Shown here in pieces: positions 1-10,553 of a stretch of 64,000 nt of DNA; within the stretch, counting starts at the first letter, position 1, and each line of letters starts with the position of its first letter. The position numbers were made by a program, and so were the translations under genes. Source of the DNA: Coprinus comatus. Its lineage: Eukaryota; Basidiomycota; Agaricomycetes; Agaricales; Agaricaceae. The stretch spans positions 1,467,318 to 1,531,317 of the forward strand of contig JAWPGT010000003.1 of assembly GCA_034638255.1 (NCBI GenBank), written 5' to 3'. The notes beneath the pieces were generated by a model. It did not search any database, was not told where the DNA came from, and saw nothing but the letters and a program-made list of their open reading frames with translations.

Positions 1-1090
1 TTAAGCAGGGCAGAGTCATTTCCCATAAAAAGTACGTCGTCAACGTACACGACAGCAATGACAAACTTGCCATCTTTTCGACGATATATATAAATACCGG
101 CATCGGATTCACATCGCTTGAAGCCTAGTTGGTTCATGGAAGATGCCATCTCCTTCCACCAGGCCAAGCCGGCTTGTTTAAGGCCGTACAATGCACGTCG
201 TAACCTCCACACCATGTGTTCTTTACCCTTAAGTTTAAAACCTTCGGGTTGATCCATGTAGATTTCCTCATCCAATTTGCCATAGAGATATGCTGTCTTT
301 ACATCGACAGACTCAATGTCCCAGTCTTCAAGGGCGGCTAACCCGAGCAGGATTCGAGTGGACTCATATCTTACTACTGGAGAGAATAGTTCGTCAAAAT
401 CGATGCCCTCGATTTGAGAAAATCCTTTAGCAACTAGTCTAGCACGTTTGCGACCGTCACTCTTTTCATTAAAGACCCATCTATTTTTTACGGTTCTTCT
501 TCCTTCCGGAAGTTTCACCAACTCGTAAACTTGTCGCTTTTTAAGCGCAGCTAGTTCTTCGAGACAAGCGATGTGCCAGTGTTTACGTTCCTCCGGATTC
601 AATTTTACAAGATCACGGAATTGCTCAGGAACTGTAGTTGAACTTGCTTTTGCCAATAAAAAGTTCATCAATTCTAACCCCCCTTCCTTAGTTATCCGTT
701 GAATCTTACAATCTTCATCTTCTTCCATTGCGTCAGGATGTTGCTCCCTCGCATATTGCCGTGAAGCATCCTCGTGTTGTCTGCGTATTTCATCGCGACG
801 TTCTCGGACTTCTTCAGGCGAAATGGGACGTGGATCTACTTTTGGGCGATCTCGTTGATTGCGGATTCTATAATCATGTCCACGGAGACGAACTCTCCCC
901 TGGGGTGGTAGAGGTTCATTGTGATTGTAATCTCGTAGGATTTCAGATGGATGTGTTCTCTCCCCATAAACGTTACCTTCTCTAAACGGAACAAACTTTT
1001 CTCTGCCAGAACGGCGAGGTAAAGGTTCAACAGGTCTAGTTAAATGTTCAGGTCGTTCAGGTGATGGAGAAATGGGACGGGTGGGTCCGG
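1..1090 (-). pseudogene. Copia-1 reverse transcriptase region (partial)
   Basis: On the minus strand a frame is open from about 1090 to the window edge. It begins with a proline- and charge-rich linker and continues into a copia RT_RVT2 domain: a segment reading RWVFNEKSDG, then RARLVAKGFSQ, LYGLKQA, and the catalytic YVDD box near base 40-50. RT copies element RNA into cDNA inside the virus-like particle. It lies in a different frame from the upstream integrase, with the switch in a proline-rich stretch near 1080-1100. Truncated by the window, so its 3' part is unknown. Confidence 0.9.
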
Positions 1091-2320
1091 TCTAGGAGCA
1101 GGGCTCGGACTAGGTTGACGAATCGGTGATCCTGGATCTGGATCAGCGTATGATAACGCGTCATCATCGTCTTCATCAGAGACTTCCTCGACTGTTGGTT
1201 TCCTGGGAGCAGGTTTACTCGGACCGGGAACAGGAGTTTTTTGAGAAGTAGATGGTCCGGGAATCGGACCTTTCGGTCTAGGCGGAAGTGGTGTTCTATC
1301 ACTGTCGTCTTGTCGAGATGTGTCCATAGGATCATCAGGATAAAGATCAGGTGTAAGATCCTCGTCATCTTCATCAGACGCCGGAGGAGGAGGATTTATT
1401 TTGGGGTTTTTTGTAGAACCGGAGTCCTTAATTTTTTCGTGATCCGGCTTGCATTTGGGATACCAGCCCTCGTCGAAAATAGCTGTTTTCGCAGTATAAA
1501 TAACATTTCCTTTCTGGTGTCGCATGAACGTAAAGTTAGCGCCAGCATAACCAAGGAAGATCATTAATTCAGATCTGGGAGATAATTTGTCATCCCTTGA
1601 TTCCTTTGGAATGAAAACGTAGGCTGCACAGCCAAACACGTGAAGCTCAGATAGATCTGGCTTTTTCCCTGTTACCATTTCCATGGGAGTTTTCCATTCA
1701 AGACGTTTGATGGGAGTTCGATTATAACAATGAACTGCCGTGTTAAGGGCAAATTCCCACCAAGAATCTGGTAAGCATGCAGTAAGTCGCATGGCCTGCG
1801 CCTTTTCCTGAAGTGTGCGGTTCAGTCTTTCTGCTCTACCGTTCTGCTGGTGTATATGTGGTGCAGACGTCTCGTGTACTATCCCTTTTGAGTGAAGGAA
1901 CTCCTCAAATTTCTTAGAGACATATTCTCCGCCATTGTCGGTCCGGATACGCTTAATCGTGTTACCGAATTGCTTTTCCTCAAAGGCACAGAATCTTTCA
2001 AGTGCCATCAAGGCATCAGATTTGGCTCGTAGGAGGAGGATCCAGGCGTGGCTAGAATAGTCGTCATAGAACGTCATTGCCCACTTGTACTTGTGGTACG
2101 AGGCAACGGGGAATTCTAGAAGATCACTGTGGATCAATTCTAAAAATGACTTCGCTCGTGTCGAAGAAGGACGATGTGCATCATCGGACATTTTGCCTCG
2201 AGCACAACCATCACAAACTTGACCGGAGATAGGAATGGGGATCTCAGGTACTTTTTCTGAGTGTTTTGGTAGTTGTCGCAGTATACTTCCTTTCCAGGAT
2301 GCGCCAATCGACGGTGCCAA
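1040..2320 (-). pseudogene. Copia-1 integrase region
   Basis: This open stretch encodes the zinc-binding tail (CDGCARGKM) and rve integrase core of a copia polyprotein. The catalytic acidic residues are seen in IHSDLLEFP, RTDNGGEY and NGRAERLNRTL, and the usual VFGCAAYVFIPKE follows. The C-terminal part is acidic and proline rich. Integrase joins the cDNA ends to host DNA. The expected upstream WHRRLAHPGK motif is in another frame, so a frameshift lies near 2285-2295; a second one near 1080-1100 separates integrase from RT. Confidence 0.88.
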
Positions 2321-2890
2321 AGATCATAAACAGAAAGTTTCGATGCGCAATATGAGAGCACCTGGTTTGCAGTATAGTGACGCACCATCCTAGTGTGAAC
2401 ATGATGGAGGGCATCTTCCATAACTTTAAACGTTGTGATGCGTGATGCATGCATGAAAATCTTTCCGTTTGAACGATAAATATTGGTTCGCTTTAAATTA
2501 GACTCACTCCTCATTCCTTGCAGCCATAAGGCGCCAGGTGAAATGATTCTAGTGGAGAGAGACTCTAGATAATAGACCGGGTATAGTGGAGTCGTTCTAA
2601 CAACTCCGTCTACATTGTGCTGAAAGAGAATTTTCCCACGACCTTTTATGGTTATGAGTTTATTGCTGGCATCTCTAACGCCACCAAATTCTCCTTCCTC
2701 TAACTCGATAAAGTCAGCTATATGCGGTGTGCAATTAAAGCTAGCGCCTGAATCGAGGAGCCAAATAGCAGACTCTCTAGCATAATTAGGTTTATTTTTG
2801 TCTTCACAGAAGTTGCATAAGCAATCATCAAGATGTTTGATTGGTTCATCACCATTCTTAGGATCTTTTAAGTATTTCGTCGGTAAGACA
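2285..2890 (-). pseudogene. Copia-1 protease and GAG-pre-integrase region
   Basis: Reading the minus strand from about 2890 gives a segment with the aspartic protease motif LLDSGAS (near 2740-2760), followed by an IISPGALWLQG-like stretch and the GAG-pre-integrase signature DLWHRRLAHPGK near 2300-2330. The protease cuts the Gag-Pol precursor in copia elements. The frame differs from both gag and integrase. The stretch just upstream (2890-3140) is hard to place in any continuous frame and may hold an intron (a GTACGT donor lies at 3133-3138) or further decay. Confidence 0.75.
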
Positions 2891-3566
2891 AAATGATCAC
2901 AAGTAGAAACAGGAGAAGGGGATCATATTCAAAACAGGAACGGAAAGTACAAACAGTAGTAGTAGATGTAATAAGAGAACTATCAATAGTCCGACAATAG
3001 TCCGGCAGTCCATTAAGGCGCACTAGAACATGGGGTCTGATGGAGCGATTGGTTCGTCTCCCCAACCTTGCTTGGTTGGGGCATCTCTGTAAGTTCCATT
3101 TAGTTAAGAAGAATTCTTGAGAGAAGAAAGGAACGTACTCATTGTACCAACCATCATCGACCTCGTAATCTCCATCAGCTTCGTAGTCAGGATCATTCAT
3201 GTAGGCGTCAGCCTCGGAGATCGCTTCGGGGACATCGGAAGGAGGGACATAGGAAGGAGACTTAGATCTGCACGTGGGGGACCCAGGTGTAGAAACCGAA
3301 GACGAATCAACTTCCTCTTCAGGAAGGATATGTGACACCATCGCATCAAGCGATAGTGGAGGTGATGGGGGACAGGGTTCAACCAGCCGAAGCCGAGGCG
3401 AGCACCCATCTTCTCGAAGACCTCTGTCTTCTTTTTCTGATACCGGGTACGACCGACCAGGTGACCAACAGGGGGAAGAAGAGTAGCACGAGGAGCAGGA
3501 GGCTCAACACCATGCACGACGACTTCATCTGCAGCCTTTTTCAAGGCCACTGCCCTGAGGCGGGGA

Positions 3567-4574
3567 TCAGTAGTCTTCATCTCTCTCGACGAGAGAACGA
3601 GTAGTTGATTTTTTGTTAGTGGGAGTCGTGAAAGACTCCAGAACAGCGGGGGACAAAATCATGTCGACATTACCATCTTCATCACCTTCAGCCTTGTTGG
3701 CCTTGTTGCCACCACGTTTTCCGCGTCGATGCTTCTTCTTTTTATCCTTATCCCCCCCAGAAGCATTGCCGCCGGAACCGGAGTTCTGGTTCTGGTTCTG
3801 ATTAGAACCGGAAGCTTTCTGTTGTTGTTGTTGGGGCTGCTGTGGAGCGCCTCCTTGGGGTTTAGAATAGGGCTTTGCACCCTTGTAGTTTTTAATGCCG
3901 GTAGAAGCGGCACGAGAAGCAGAAGCAGCTCCACGGGAATCCCGCCAAGCACCCATAATAGCGTCGGAGACGATTTGGACTGTCAAATTTGACAGGGAGT
4001 TACCATATTGGACAAGCAGGGCGGCACGAGTGGCACTCCATTGAGGAGGAATGCGTGTCATCAACATCAACGCACGCAGAATTGCGGGGACGTTGATTGG
4101 GGGCGAGGCTTGCTCGAGCTGCGTGAAGTAATTTCGGAAGGCGGAGATCTCCTTAGAGGGATCGTTCACACCAGATAACCGAAAGGAATCTGCAGAAGCA
4201 TACAGCTCGTAAGCTGCACCTGCCGAAAATGTGCCGTAAGCTCGTCTCAGGTGTGTCCAGAGACCGTCGGAGGTATGCTCGCCATGCCTTAGCATTTCAT
4301 CACTGATTCGGGAGTTTAACATCCCGAGAGCAAAAGCCTCAACGTTATCGAACTTTCGAATTTCATCGACGTTCGTGGGGGGTACCATAGCAGTGGTGCC
4401 AGTTGCGGGGGAACCACCGACAGCTGCAGGCCTTCCGGCGCTGCCGTCGATCATTCTCGCTACACACCATCCATCCATGTGGATCATATTTGCGATAGAC
4501 ATGACACGTGCTTCCCACACTTGGTAGTTAGCAGTGCCGGTGAGAATTGGGATCGAAGGGATCAAAGAAGCCAT
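3567..4574 (-). CDS. Copia-1 Gag (UBN2-type capsid)
   Basis: About 335 aa from the ATG at 4574, which begins MASLIPSIPILTG followed by NYQVWEARV, typical of copia/UBN2 Gag. Gag forms the virus-like particle shell. The C-terminal third is Gln/Asn/Gly rich and then Lys/Arg rich (a run of KKKKHRRGKRGG); no CCHC knuckle is visible before the stop. The frame could be read further upstream to 4889 but that would run into the LTR, so the internal ATG is preferred. A downstream open stretch (3197-3580) overlaps the stop in the +1 frame and may be the displaced continuation. Confidence 0.75.
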   Translation of the reverse strand: MASLIPSIPILTGTANYQVWEARVMSIANMIHMDGWCVARMIDGSAGRPAAVGGSPATGTTAMVPPTNVDEIRKFDNVEAFALGMLNSRISDEMLRHGEHTSDGLWTHLRRAYGTFSAGAAYELYASADSFRLSGVNDPSKEISAFRNYFTQLEQASPPINVPAILRALMLMTRIPPQWSATRAALLVQYGNSLSNLTVQIVSDAIMGAWRDSRGAASASRAASTGIKNYKGAKPYSKPQGGAPQQPQQQQQKASGSNQNQNQNSGSGGNASGGDKDKKKKHRRGKRGGNKANKAEGDEDGNVDMILSPAVLESFTTPTNKKSTTRSLVERDEDY

Positions 4575-4846
4575 GAGTAATGTTCGTAGATAAAAATCTA
4601 AAACAAAACATGTGTCAGAACTATGAACTAAAGCTGCACTCCATGCGCTATGTTCTACAGAGCTATGTGCTGCCCGTCTAACCGAGTACGGTAAGGGTAT
4701 GCATAGAGAACACTGGTGGGTCAATCGTCTCGAGTGAGCGGAACTCGGACTTCCCTCACAGGTGAATCCAGCTTCACCCTCGAGCTCAGTGCTGCACGAT
4801 GAGTAGTACTCGTCGAGTGCGCAACGTGAGTCGTACAGGCTAACCG

Positions 4847-4858
4847 GGGCCCATAACC
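4847..4858 (-). other. Copia-1 primer-binding site, half-tRNA type
   Basis: The minus strand reads GGTTATGGGCCC directly after the LTR end. It is the complement of the anticodon region of initiator tRNA-Met (GGGCCCATAACC, anticodon CAT inside). The same site follows the LTR of Copia-2 at 53460. Drosophila copia is known to prime from a cleaved half of initiator tRNA-Met with this sequence. Confidence 0.8.
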
Positions 4859-5075
4859 TGTTAAAACAAGAGCGTAGCGTAGTATGCATGGGTAGGTACG
4901 ACTTAACACTTACTGAGATGAGGGTTGTTGTAGTAGAAAGAACTAAAGTATATAATGCTGGAAATACATCTTTATATACATATTTACGTTGGTCCGTGCG
5001 AGAACATATTAAGTCACATGTTCATCAGCGTAATGCCATAGAGAATGTCATCGTAGAACTAATAATAGTTCAACA
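4859..5075 (-). repeat. Copia-1 5' LTR
   Basis: 217 bp bounded by TGTT...AACA on the minus strand, ending exactly at the primer-binding site. It contains a TATA-like box (TATATAAAG at 4970-4978, minus strand). The outer boundary at 5075 is inferred from the terminal TGTTGAAC; the partner LTR and target duplication are outside the window. Confidence 0.7.
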
Positions 5076-5630
5076 ATTACCATCTATATAGTTGGGCGTC
5101 TGGCCAGGTACCAGGTGGCATACTTCAAAACATTCACTAGGACCAGGACGTGAATCTTTCATGTGTGGTGATTCGTGCATATTTAAACAAAGAGCACAAT
5201 TCGAGGAACAGGTTTGAACTTTTTTAAACACCCAACACATATGAATTTTTTCTATAGGATACAGAAGGAATCAAGGCGATGTATAAATCGATGACACATT
5301 TATCGATGTGCTTGAACATGCTTTACCACCGACTGGTGGCTGAGTTATTGTCATTTCCTATCTTATGTTTATGAATGTGTGTATGTATTTATTACGTACC
5401 CATGTTAACTACTTTATGGATTTTTTTTCAGCCGGACCTACATCGCGACACCGAAGGTCCCCCTCGAGATCCCTGTCAATATTATGCTTCAATCGTTCGT
5501 TATCCATTAATCGTAGAACACGGAAAGTGTTTAAATTTGTTATTTTACCACATTTTTCACCGCTATCGGCATTCGACTTTTTATTTTCATTTTTATTACA
5601 TTATATTATTTACTGCACAAGTTAGGGTTC
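5076..5630. other. Intergenic stretch, no gene seen
   Basis: AT-rich unique-looking sequence between the Copia-1 LTR and the inverted-repeat transposon. Open frames here are short, overlap each other in two frames and show no recognisable domain. Confidence 0.6.
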
Positions 5631-5638
5631 GCCATACT

Positions 5639-6279
5639 AGGACCCTGGAAAATCCCTATAAGAGGCTGGGTCCCGGAAATTTGGGGTTTTCGGCCTTTCT
5701 GTCTGCTGAAAAATTCCAAATTTCCGGAGTCCACCGTCCGTTTTGGCACCTGGCCTCCGCATGAACCTGGTTTTTTGTCCGTTTTCGTGGATCCGGCCTC
5801 AAAAAATCCCAAAAAATTGCGAGAAATACAGAGAATACACTAATATACTACCAGATGCATATAACAATGGATGTATTATCTACAAGACCATTGTTGTCAT
5901 GCAAAGCGAGATGTCAGCAATAATTGTGTCTTTTGCAAGGGAAAGACCTTGGATCCACAACCGTAATAAGTATGAGAAAAATTTTGAGGACCGAGTAGTG
6001 TGAACTAAAAGGTGCGAAGGGGATTTAGAGGTAAATTTCCGGCCATGGTGATGTTTGAAGCCTGGAATGAGAGCTTCAAAAGTGCTGAAATATTAGACAC
6101 TGCGGCTGTGCTGGCACCCGGCCTCCCTCATGAGACATAAAATCTGTCTGTTCCAATGGCACCCGACCTTAACCCGGAGGAGGCAAATACTGTCCGTTTT
6201 TGCCTCCGGCCTAACGGCTGGATTCTCAATTTTTTGTCCGTTTGGGACCCAGCCTCTTATAGGGATTTTCCAGGGTCCT
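5639..6279. mobile_element. Non-autonomous TIR DNA transposon (MITE-like), 641 bp
   Basis: The two ends are perfect 36-bp inverted repeats (5639-5674 and 6244-6279, starting AGGACCCTGGAAAATCCC). They are flanked by an exact 8-bp target duplication GCCATACT (5631-5638 and 6280-6287). The interior has no transposase but carries several GTCCGTTTT / GCCTCCGGCC-type subterminal repeats near both ends. An 8-bp duplication fits hAT or P-type elements; CAGGG near the tips favours hAT. It sits about 110 bp upstream of the F-box gene start. Confidence 0.9.
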
Positions 6280-6387
6280 GCCATACTGCTACAAAAAGTT
6301 GCGTGAGAAAAAGTTGCGTAGACTTCCAGCATGCATGCATGTGTATGGCCCAACCCGTTCCAGATTCAAACGATCATTCGATTTTCG

Positions 6388-8202
6388 ATGGCGAGCATCG
6401 TACACGATCAACAGCGAGAGCATCTAAATAGTAATAGTCCGTGGGCTAACGAGACTCCTGCAGAGCTTCTTGTTGCCATCTGTCTCTTCAACATCCCGCC
6501 TTTTCCATTATCTTGCACCACAGCATACACTCGTACTCCAAATAAAACCCCGCATTTCATTAGAGATACCATCGATGTATCTCATGTATGTGCTCGGTGG
6601 TACAACATCCTCACTTCTGTTCCAATACTATGGAATACTAGCATCAATCTACATGATCACCGGCCTGACTGGACAAACTTGCTTCTCAATCGCTCGATAC
6701 CTTGTCCTATGACATTGACAAACTCTTCTTCACCATACGATGATTCAGCTTACCCGAAAAACCTGCTTCGCGAGATGCAATACGCCAACAGACTTTCGCA
6801 ATACCTAATCGCCCCAAACAATTCATGGAAAATGAAACCAGATTGGGAACTTGTACCCCGCGATTGGCCACATCTAAAAAACCTGTGTATTAATTACGCG
6901 GGACCCGGGGAAACCCTATTCATGGACTGTGATCCAGATAGCTCTGAATCAGAACCATCTTCCTTACCTCCTCCAAATCTACCCCAGGATTTTCCTGGCC
7001 AAGGCACACCCAATCTCGTCAGCTTGCATCTCCATGGTTGTTTCGTATCGGACCCATCACAAATCTCTCAATTATCTGCTCTTGTAGAGCTTCACGCCTC
7101 TTCGTTCTCTGAGGAAAATAAAATTCCTTTAAAAACATGGCATTCCATCATCCGTGATCTTCCTGATCTCAAAGTCATTTCTTTGTATCACGTTATCGCC
7201 ACCGAACCTGATGATGTATCAATCATTCCAAGTCCTATAATTCATTGTCATAGACTCGAACAATTTTATCTGAAAGAGCCATCTTCGACTTGCCTACGGG
7301 TAGTCCAATGCCTTGACATTGACAACAAGTCGCTTCGAGTACTCAGCATCCATTGTATAGGTGATGATCCCAACAACACATACGTCCAAGTGTTCTCGTA
7401 CCTCCCATTTTCTACCCTCCAAGATCATCCCCTTTTCCAAAAGTGTACTCTGGGAATCTACGACGATAGCATAGTGCTCAACGGACTGGGTGGATTTTCT
7501 GATGAGAGAGATATTCATCATCAGTCTAAAATAATCAAACGTCCGGAGATGGCTTCAAGTGATTTCGAATATGGTTATTTATCCCTTCAGGCAAAAACTC
7601 TGATGACGGACTTGGAAAACATCCCAACAACACTTTATCCGATTTGCGGGTTGCTCAGTAAGGTCAATATCATTGACTTAGCTGATTCAGACATCAGTGG
7701 GCAGAATGAAGCGAAAATTTATTTATTGTTCTTTTTGTTGACTCCGAATATTCAACATTTAGCAAATGTTGAAAGTCCGGGAATCTGGCATCTACTATAT
7801 CAAATGACAATGGATTCCGCTGACAGCTCGAAGTCCGACGTAGACTCGATACTGCAAACTACTGGTATCAATGCGGAAAACCCATCCCTGTTCCTATTTC
7901 CATTGATGGAAACTATTTCTCTGGTTCTGATGAGGGAACGCGAAGCGTATGGTGATTTTGGACACAAATTATTCAACTTATGTTCTACTCGAAAGATTAT
8001 GGGGTCGCCGTTGCGTCATATCAAGATAAGCAACTACAATGGTCCAGGTTTAATACCTGAATCTATGACACAGGAGATGGAACAATTAGGCGTTGATCTG
8101 GAAGTCGATGAGGTTGATATGGAGCACTTTACTCGCTTGTGTCAGGATTTGACATTCAAAGGAGACGAACTATCGGAGATGGTAGAACTCTTTGGCTTCT
8201 AA
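6388..8202 (+). CDS. F-box domain protein, copy 1
   Basis: 604 aa, single exon. The N-terminal 30-100 residues form an F-box-like segment (NETPAELLVAICLF, then VCARWYNILTSVPILWNTSI), which in this family binds Skp1 and attaches a substrate-recognition region to the SCF ubiquitin ligase. The rest has irregular leucine-rich strands (PNLVSLHLHGC, LPDLKVISLYHV, LRVLSIHC) as in basidiomycete F-box/LRR proteins. The start at 6388 is chosen because MASIVHDQQ aligns with MNIVHYQQQ of the paralogue; an in-frame ATG at 6331 would add 19 residues. The partner gene is convergent at 8766-10553. The substrate is unknown. The middle of the gene is almost identical to the paralogue while both flanks differ. 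Confidence 0.85.
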   Translation: MASIVHDQQREHLNSNSPWANETPAELLVAICLFNIPPFPLSCTTAYTRTPNKTPHFIRDTIDVSHVCARWYNILTSVPILWNTSINLHDHRPDWTNLLLNRSIPCPMTLTNSSSPYDDSAYPKNLLREMQYANRLSQYLIAPNNSWKMKPDWELVPRDWPHLKNLCINYAGPGETLFMDCDPDSSESEPSSLPPPNLPQDFPGQGTPNLVSLHLHGCFVSDPSQISQLSALVELHASSFSEENKIPLKTWHSIIRDLPDLKVISLYHVIATEPDDVSIIPSPIIHCHRLEQFYLKEPSSTCLRVVQCLDIDNKSLRVLSIHCIGDDPNNTYVQVFSYLPFSTLQDHPLFQKCTLGIYDDSIVLNGLGGFSDERDIHHQSKIIKRPEMASSDFEYGYLSLQAKTLMTDLENIPTTLYPICGLLSKVNIIDLADSDISGQNEAKIYLLFFLLTPNIQHLANVESPGIWHLLYQMTMDSADSSKSDVDSILQTTGINAENPSLFLFPLMETISLVLMREREAYGDFGHKLFNLCSTRKIMGSPLRHIKISNYNGPGLIPESMTQEMEQLGVDLEVDEVDMEHFTRLCQDLTFKGDELSEMVELFGF

Positions 8203-8765
8203 CTTTTTGTTCAAGAAGGGAGCTACCAGTGGTAGTACGACAATGTATGAGTAATATGGACTTTCCTAGGCTCTAATATCGTTTGTATTTTCTGTTTTTA
8301 AAATGGCCTTACAGGACTATTGTGCGTTCAAGCTACTATATACGTCGTTGGCATTTCCATAAATCGAGTCTGAAAATCGCACGTTCGAACCTAATGCGTA
8401 GAGCTACAAGCTCAACACAGGCATGAGTAAATGCCGAATGGATTTAGCAGCAGCTCAAAGTTCCTAGAATAAAATGGTTTTTGTATATTCATTGAAACAT
8501 TGCAAAAATAGTGGATTCTGGTCATAGTTTCATGGCTCCAACCATATACACCACATGTTCAATGATACGTTACATGCTTGTACAGGCCTTTCTTTCATAT
8601 TTTCACTGACGGCTAATACCAGATTCACATTACCAGTTGTACAACAGAAATTTGGTACGCATACACTGAAGAGGTAAATACCAATTGCGTTGGAGTCTTG
8701 GAGATTTGATAGTATTTTTTACTACATACATTTTCATACTACTGGTGACTGCTTCTTAAACAAAT
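8203..8765. other. Shared 3' intergenic region of the two F-box genes
   Basis: 563 bp between two convergent stop codons. It presumably holds both 3' untranslated regions. No open frame of interest or repeat was seen. Confidence 0.6.
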
Positions 8766-10553
8766 CTAGAAGCCGTAGCGTTTTCCCATGTCTGATACTT
8801 CACTTTGCGTGAAATGCATACCCTCAATCAAGCGACAAAAGCTTCCCATATCTAACTGTATGACTTTCACATCAACGCCTAGTTGTGCCATCTCCCGTAC
8901 CATAGATTCAGGTACTATAGGTGGAGTATAGTAGTTGGTTATCTTGATATAGCGCAACGGCGACCCCAAAACTTCCTTTCGAGCAGAACAAAAGCTAAGT
9001 AATTTCTGCCCAAAATCGGCATCCACTTCAGATTCACGTACTATCCGATCCAGAGAAATAGTCTCCAACAACGGGAATAGGAACGGGGATGGGTTATTCG
9101 CATTGATAGAGTCAAAGTTTTGTGGTACAGACTCGGACGTCCCAGAGCTGGCGGCAGAATCCACTACTGTTTGATGTAATAGTAGATACCAGATGTCCAG
9201 ACATTTAATGCGAACTAAGTGTCGAAGGTTCGGAGTCAACAAAAAGATGGATAAATGTGTTTTTATGGCATTATGTTGAACATTTGAATTAGCCGAGTGA
9301 ATGATATTGACTTTACTAAGTAGCCCGTGGATCTGAAATAGTGTTTTTGGGGTGTTTTCCAAGTCCGTCATCAAAGTTTTTGCCTGAAGGAATAAATAAC
9401 CATAGTCGAAATCACTTGAAGCTATCTCTGGACATTGGATTACCTCAAACAGATCTTGATGAATATCTCTCTCATCAGCAAATCCACCCAGTCCATTGAA
9501 CACTATGCTATCGTCGTAGATTCCCAGAGTACACTTTTGGAAAAGGGGATGATCTTGGAGGGTAGAAAATGGGAGGTACGAGAACACTTGGACGTATGTG
9601 TTGTTGGGATCATCACCTGTACAATGGATGCTGAGTACTCGAAGCGACTTGTTGTCAATGTCAAGGCATTGGACGACCCGTAGGCAAGTCGAAGATGGCT
9701 CTTTCAGATAAAATTGTTCGAGTCTATGACAATGAATTATAGGACTTGGAATGATTGATACATCATCAGGTTTGGTGGCGATAACGTGATACAAAGAAAT
9801 GACTTTGAGATCAGGAAGATCACGGATGATGGAATGCCATGTTTTCAAAGGAATTTTATTTTCCTCAGAGAACGAAGAGGCGTGAAGCTCTACAAGAGCA
9901 GATAATTGAGAGATTTGTGATGGGTCCGATACGAAACAACCATGGAGATGCAAGCTGACGAGATTAGGTGTGCCTTGGCCAGGAAAATTCTGGGGTAGAA
10001 TCGGAGGAGGAAAGCGTGAGGGTAGTGCAAAGAGATATATAAAGTCTTCTTCAAAACACTCGTCTTCTCCTGCATAATTGATACACAAGTATCTGAGATG
10101 TGGCCAATCATGCGGTACAAGTTCCCAATCTGGGTTCATCTTCCACTCATCCTCTGGAATGAATAAATATTGAGAAATCCTGTGCGCGTACTGCATCTCG
10201 CGACGCAGGTTTTTGGGGTAATCGTCCCATGTAGAATAGCTGTTCAATGTGATGGGGCCAAGCATCGAGCGGTTAAGAAGCAAGCTTGTCCATTCAGGCC
10301 GGCGGGCATGCAGATTGATGCCGACATTCCAAAGTATTGGAGCAGAGGTAAGAATGTTATACCAACGAACACATACATGAGATGCGCTGATAATGTCTCT
10401 AAGATGATTGGATTTATATGATGTGGTGCAGGGTAATAGAGAAGGTGGGATAGTGAAGAGACAGATGGCAACAAGAAGCTCTGCAGGAGTCTCGTTGGCC
10501 CACAGACTACCACTGTTCAGACGCTCCTGTTGTTGATAGTGTACGATGTTCAT
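8766..10553 (-). CDS. F-box domain protein, copy 2
   Basis: 595 aa from the ATG at 10553, single exon (in-frame ATGs at 10559 and 10592 are alternatives). It has the same architecture as the gene at 6388: an F-box-like N-terminus (ANETPAELLVAICLF, VCVRWYNILTSAPILWNVGI) and leucine-rich repeats. It would act as a substrate adaptor of an SCF ligase. The pair forms an inverted, tail-to-tail duplication. Over most of the length the proteins are clearly diverged, but over about 535 bp (9455-9993) they differ by only a handful of residues, which suggests gene conversion. The C-termini differ the most (SEMVELFGF against SDMGKRYGF). Confidence 0.85.
   Translation of the reverse strand: MNIVHYQQQERLNSGSLWANETPAELLVAICLFTIPPSLLPCTTSYKSNHLRDIISASHVCVRWYNILTSAPILWNVGINLHARRPEWTSLLLNRSMLGPITLNSYSTWDDYPKNLRREMQYAHRISQYLFIPEDEWKMNPDWELVPHDWPHLRYLCINYAGEDECFEEDFIYLFALPSRFPPPILPQNFPGQGTPNLVSLHLHGCFVSDPSQISQLSALVELHASSFSEENKIPLKTWHSIIRDLPDLKVISLYHVIATKPDDVSIIPSPIIHCHRLEQFYLKEPSSTCLRVVQCLDIDNKSLRVLSIHCTGDDPNNTYVQVFSYLPFSTLQDHPLFQKCTLGIYDDSIVFNGLGGFADERDIHQDLFEVIQCPEIASSDFDYGYLFLQAKTLMTDLENTPKTLFQIHGLLSKVNIIHSANSNVQHNAIKTHLSIFLLTPNLRHLVRIKCLDIWYLLLHQTVVDSAASSGTSESVPQNFDSINANNPSPFLFPLLETISLDRIVRESEVDADFGQKLLSFCSARKEVLGSPLRYIKITNYYTPPIVPESMVREMAQLGVDVKVIQLDMGSFCRLIEGMHFTQSEVSDMGKRYGF

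Larger units (their letters stand above)
1..5075 (-). mobile_element. Ty1/copia retrotransposon Copia-1, partial and decayed
   Basis: A copia-type element read on the minus strand. From its 5' end (right) it has an LTR at 4859-5075, a primer-binding site, gag, protease, integrase and reverse transcriptase in the copia order PR-IN-RT. It leaves the window at base 1 inside RT, so RNase H and the 3' LTR are not visible. Coding frames change several times (gag, then the 3197-3580 frame, then protease, integrase and RT in different frames), so this copy looks inactive. Family assignment rests on domain order and motifs seen here; the number of disabling changes is my reading of the frames. Confidence 0.93.
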
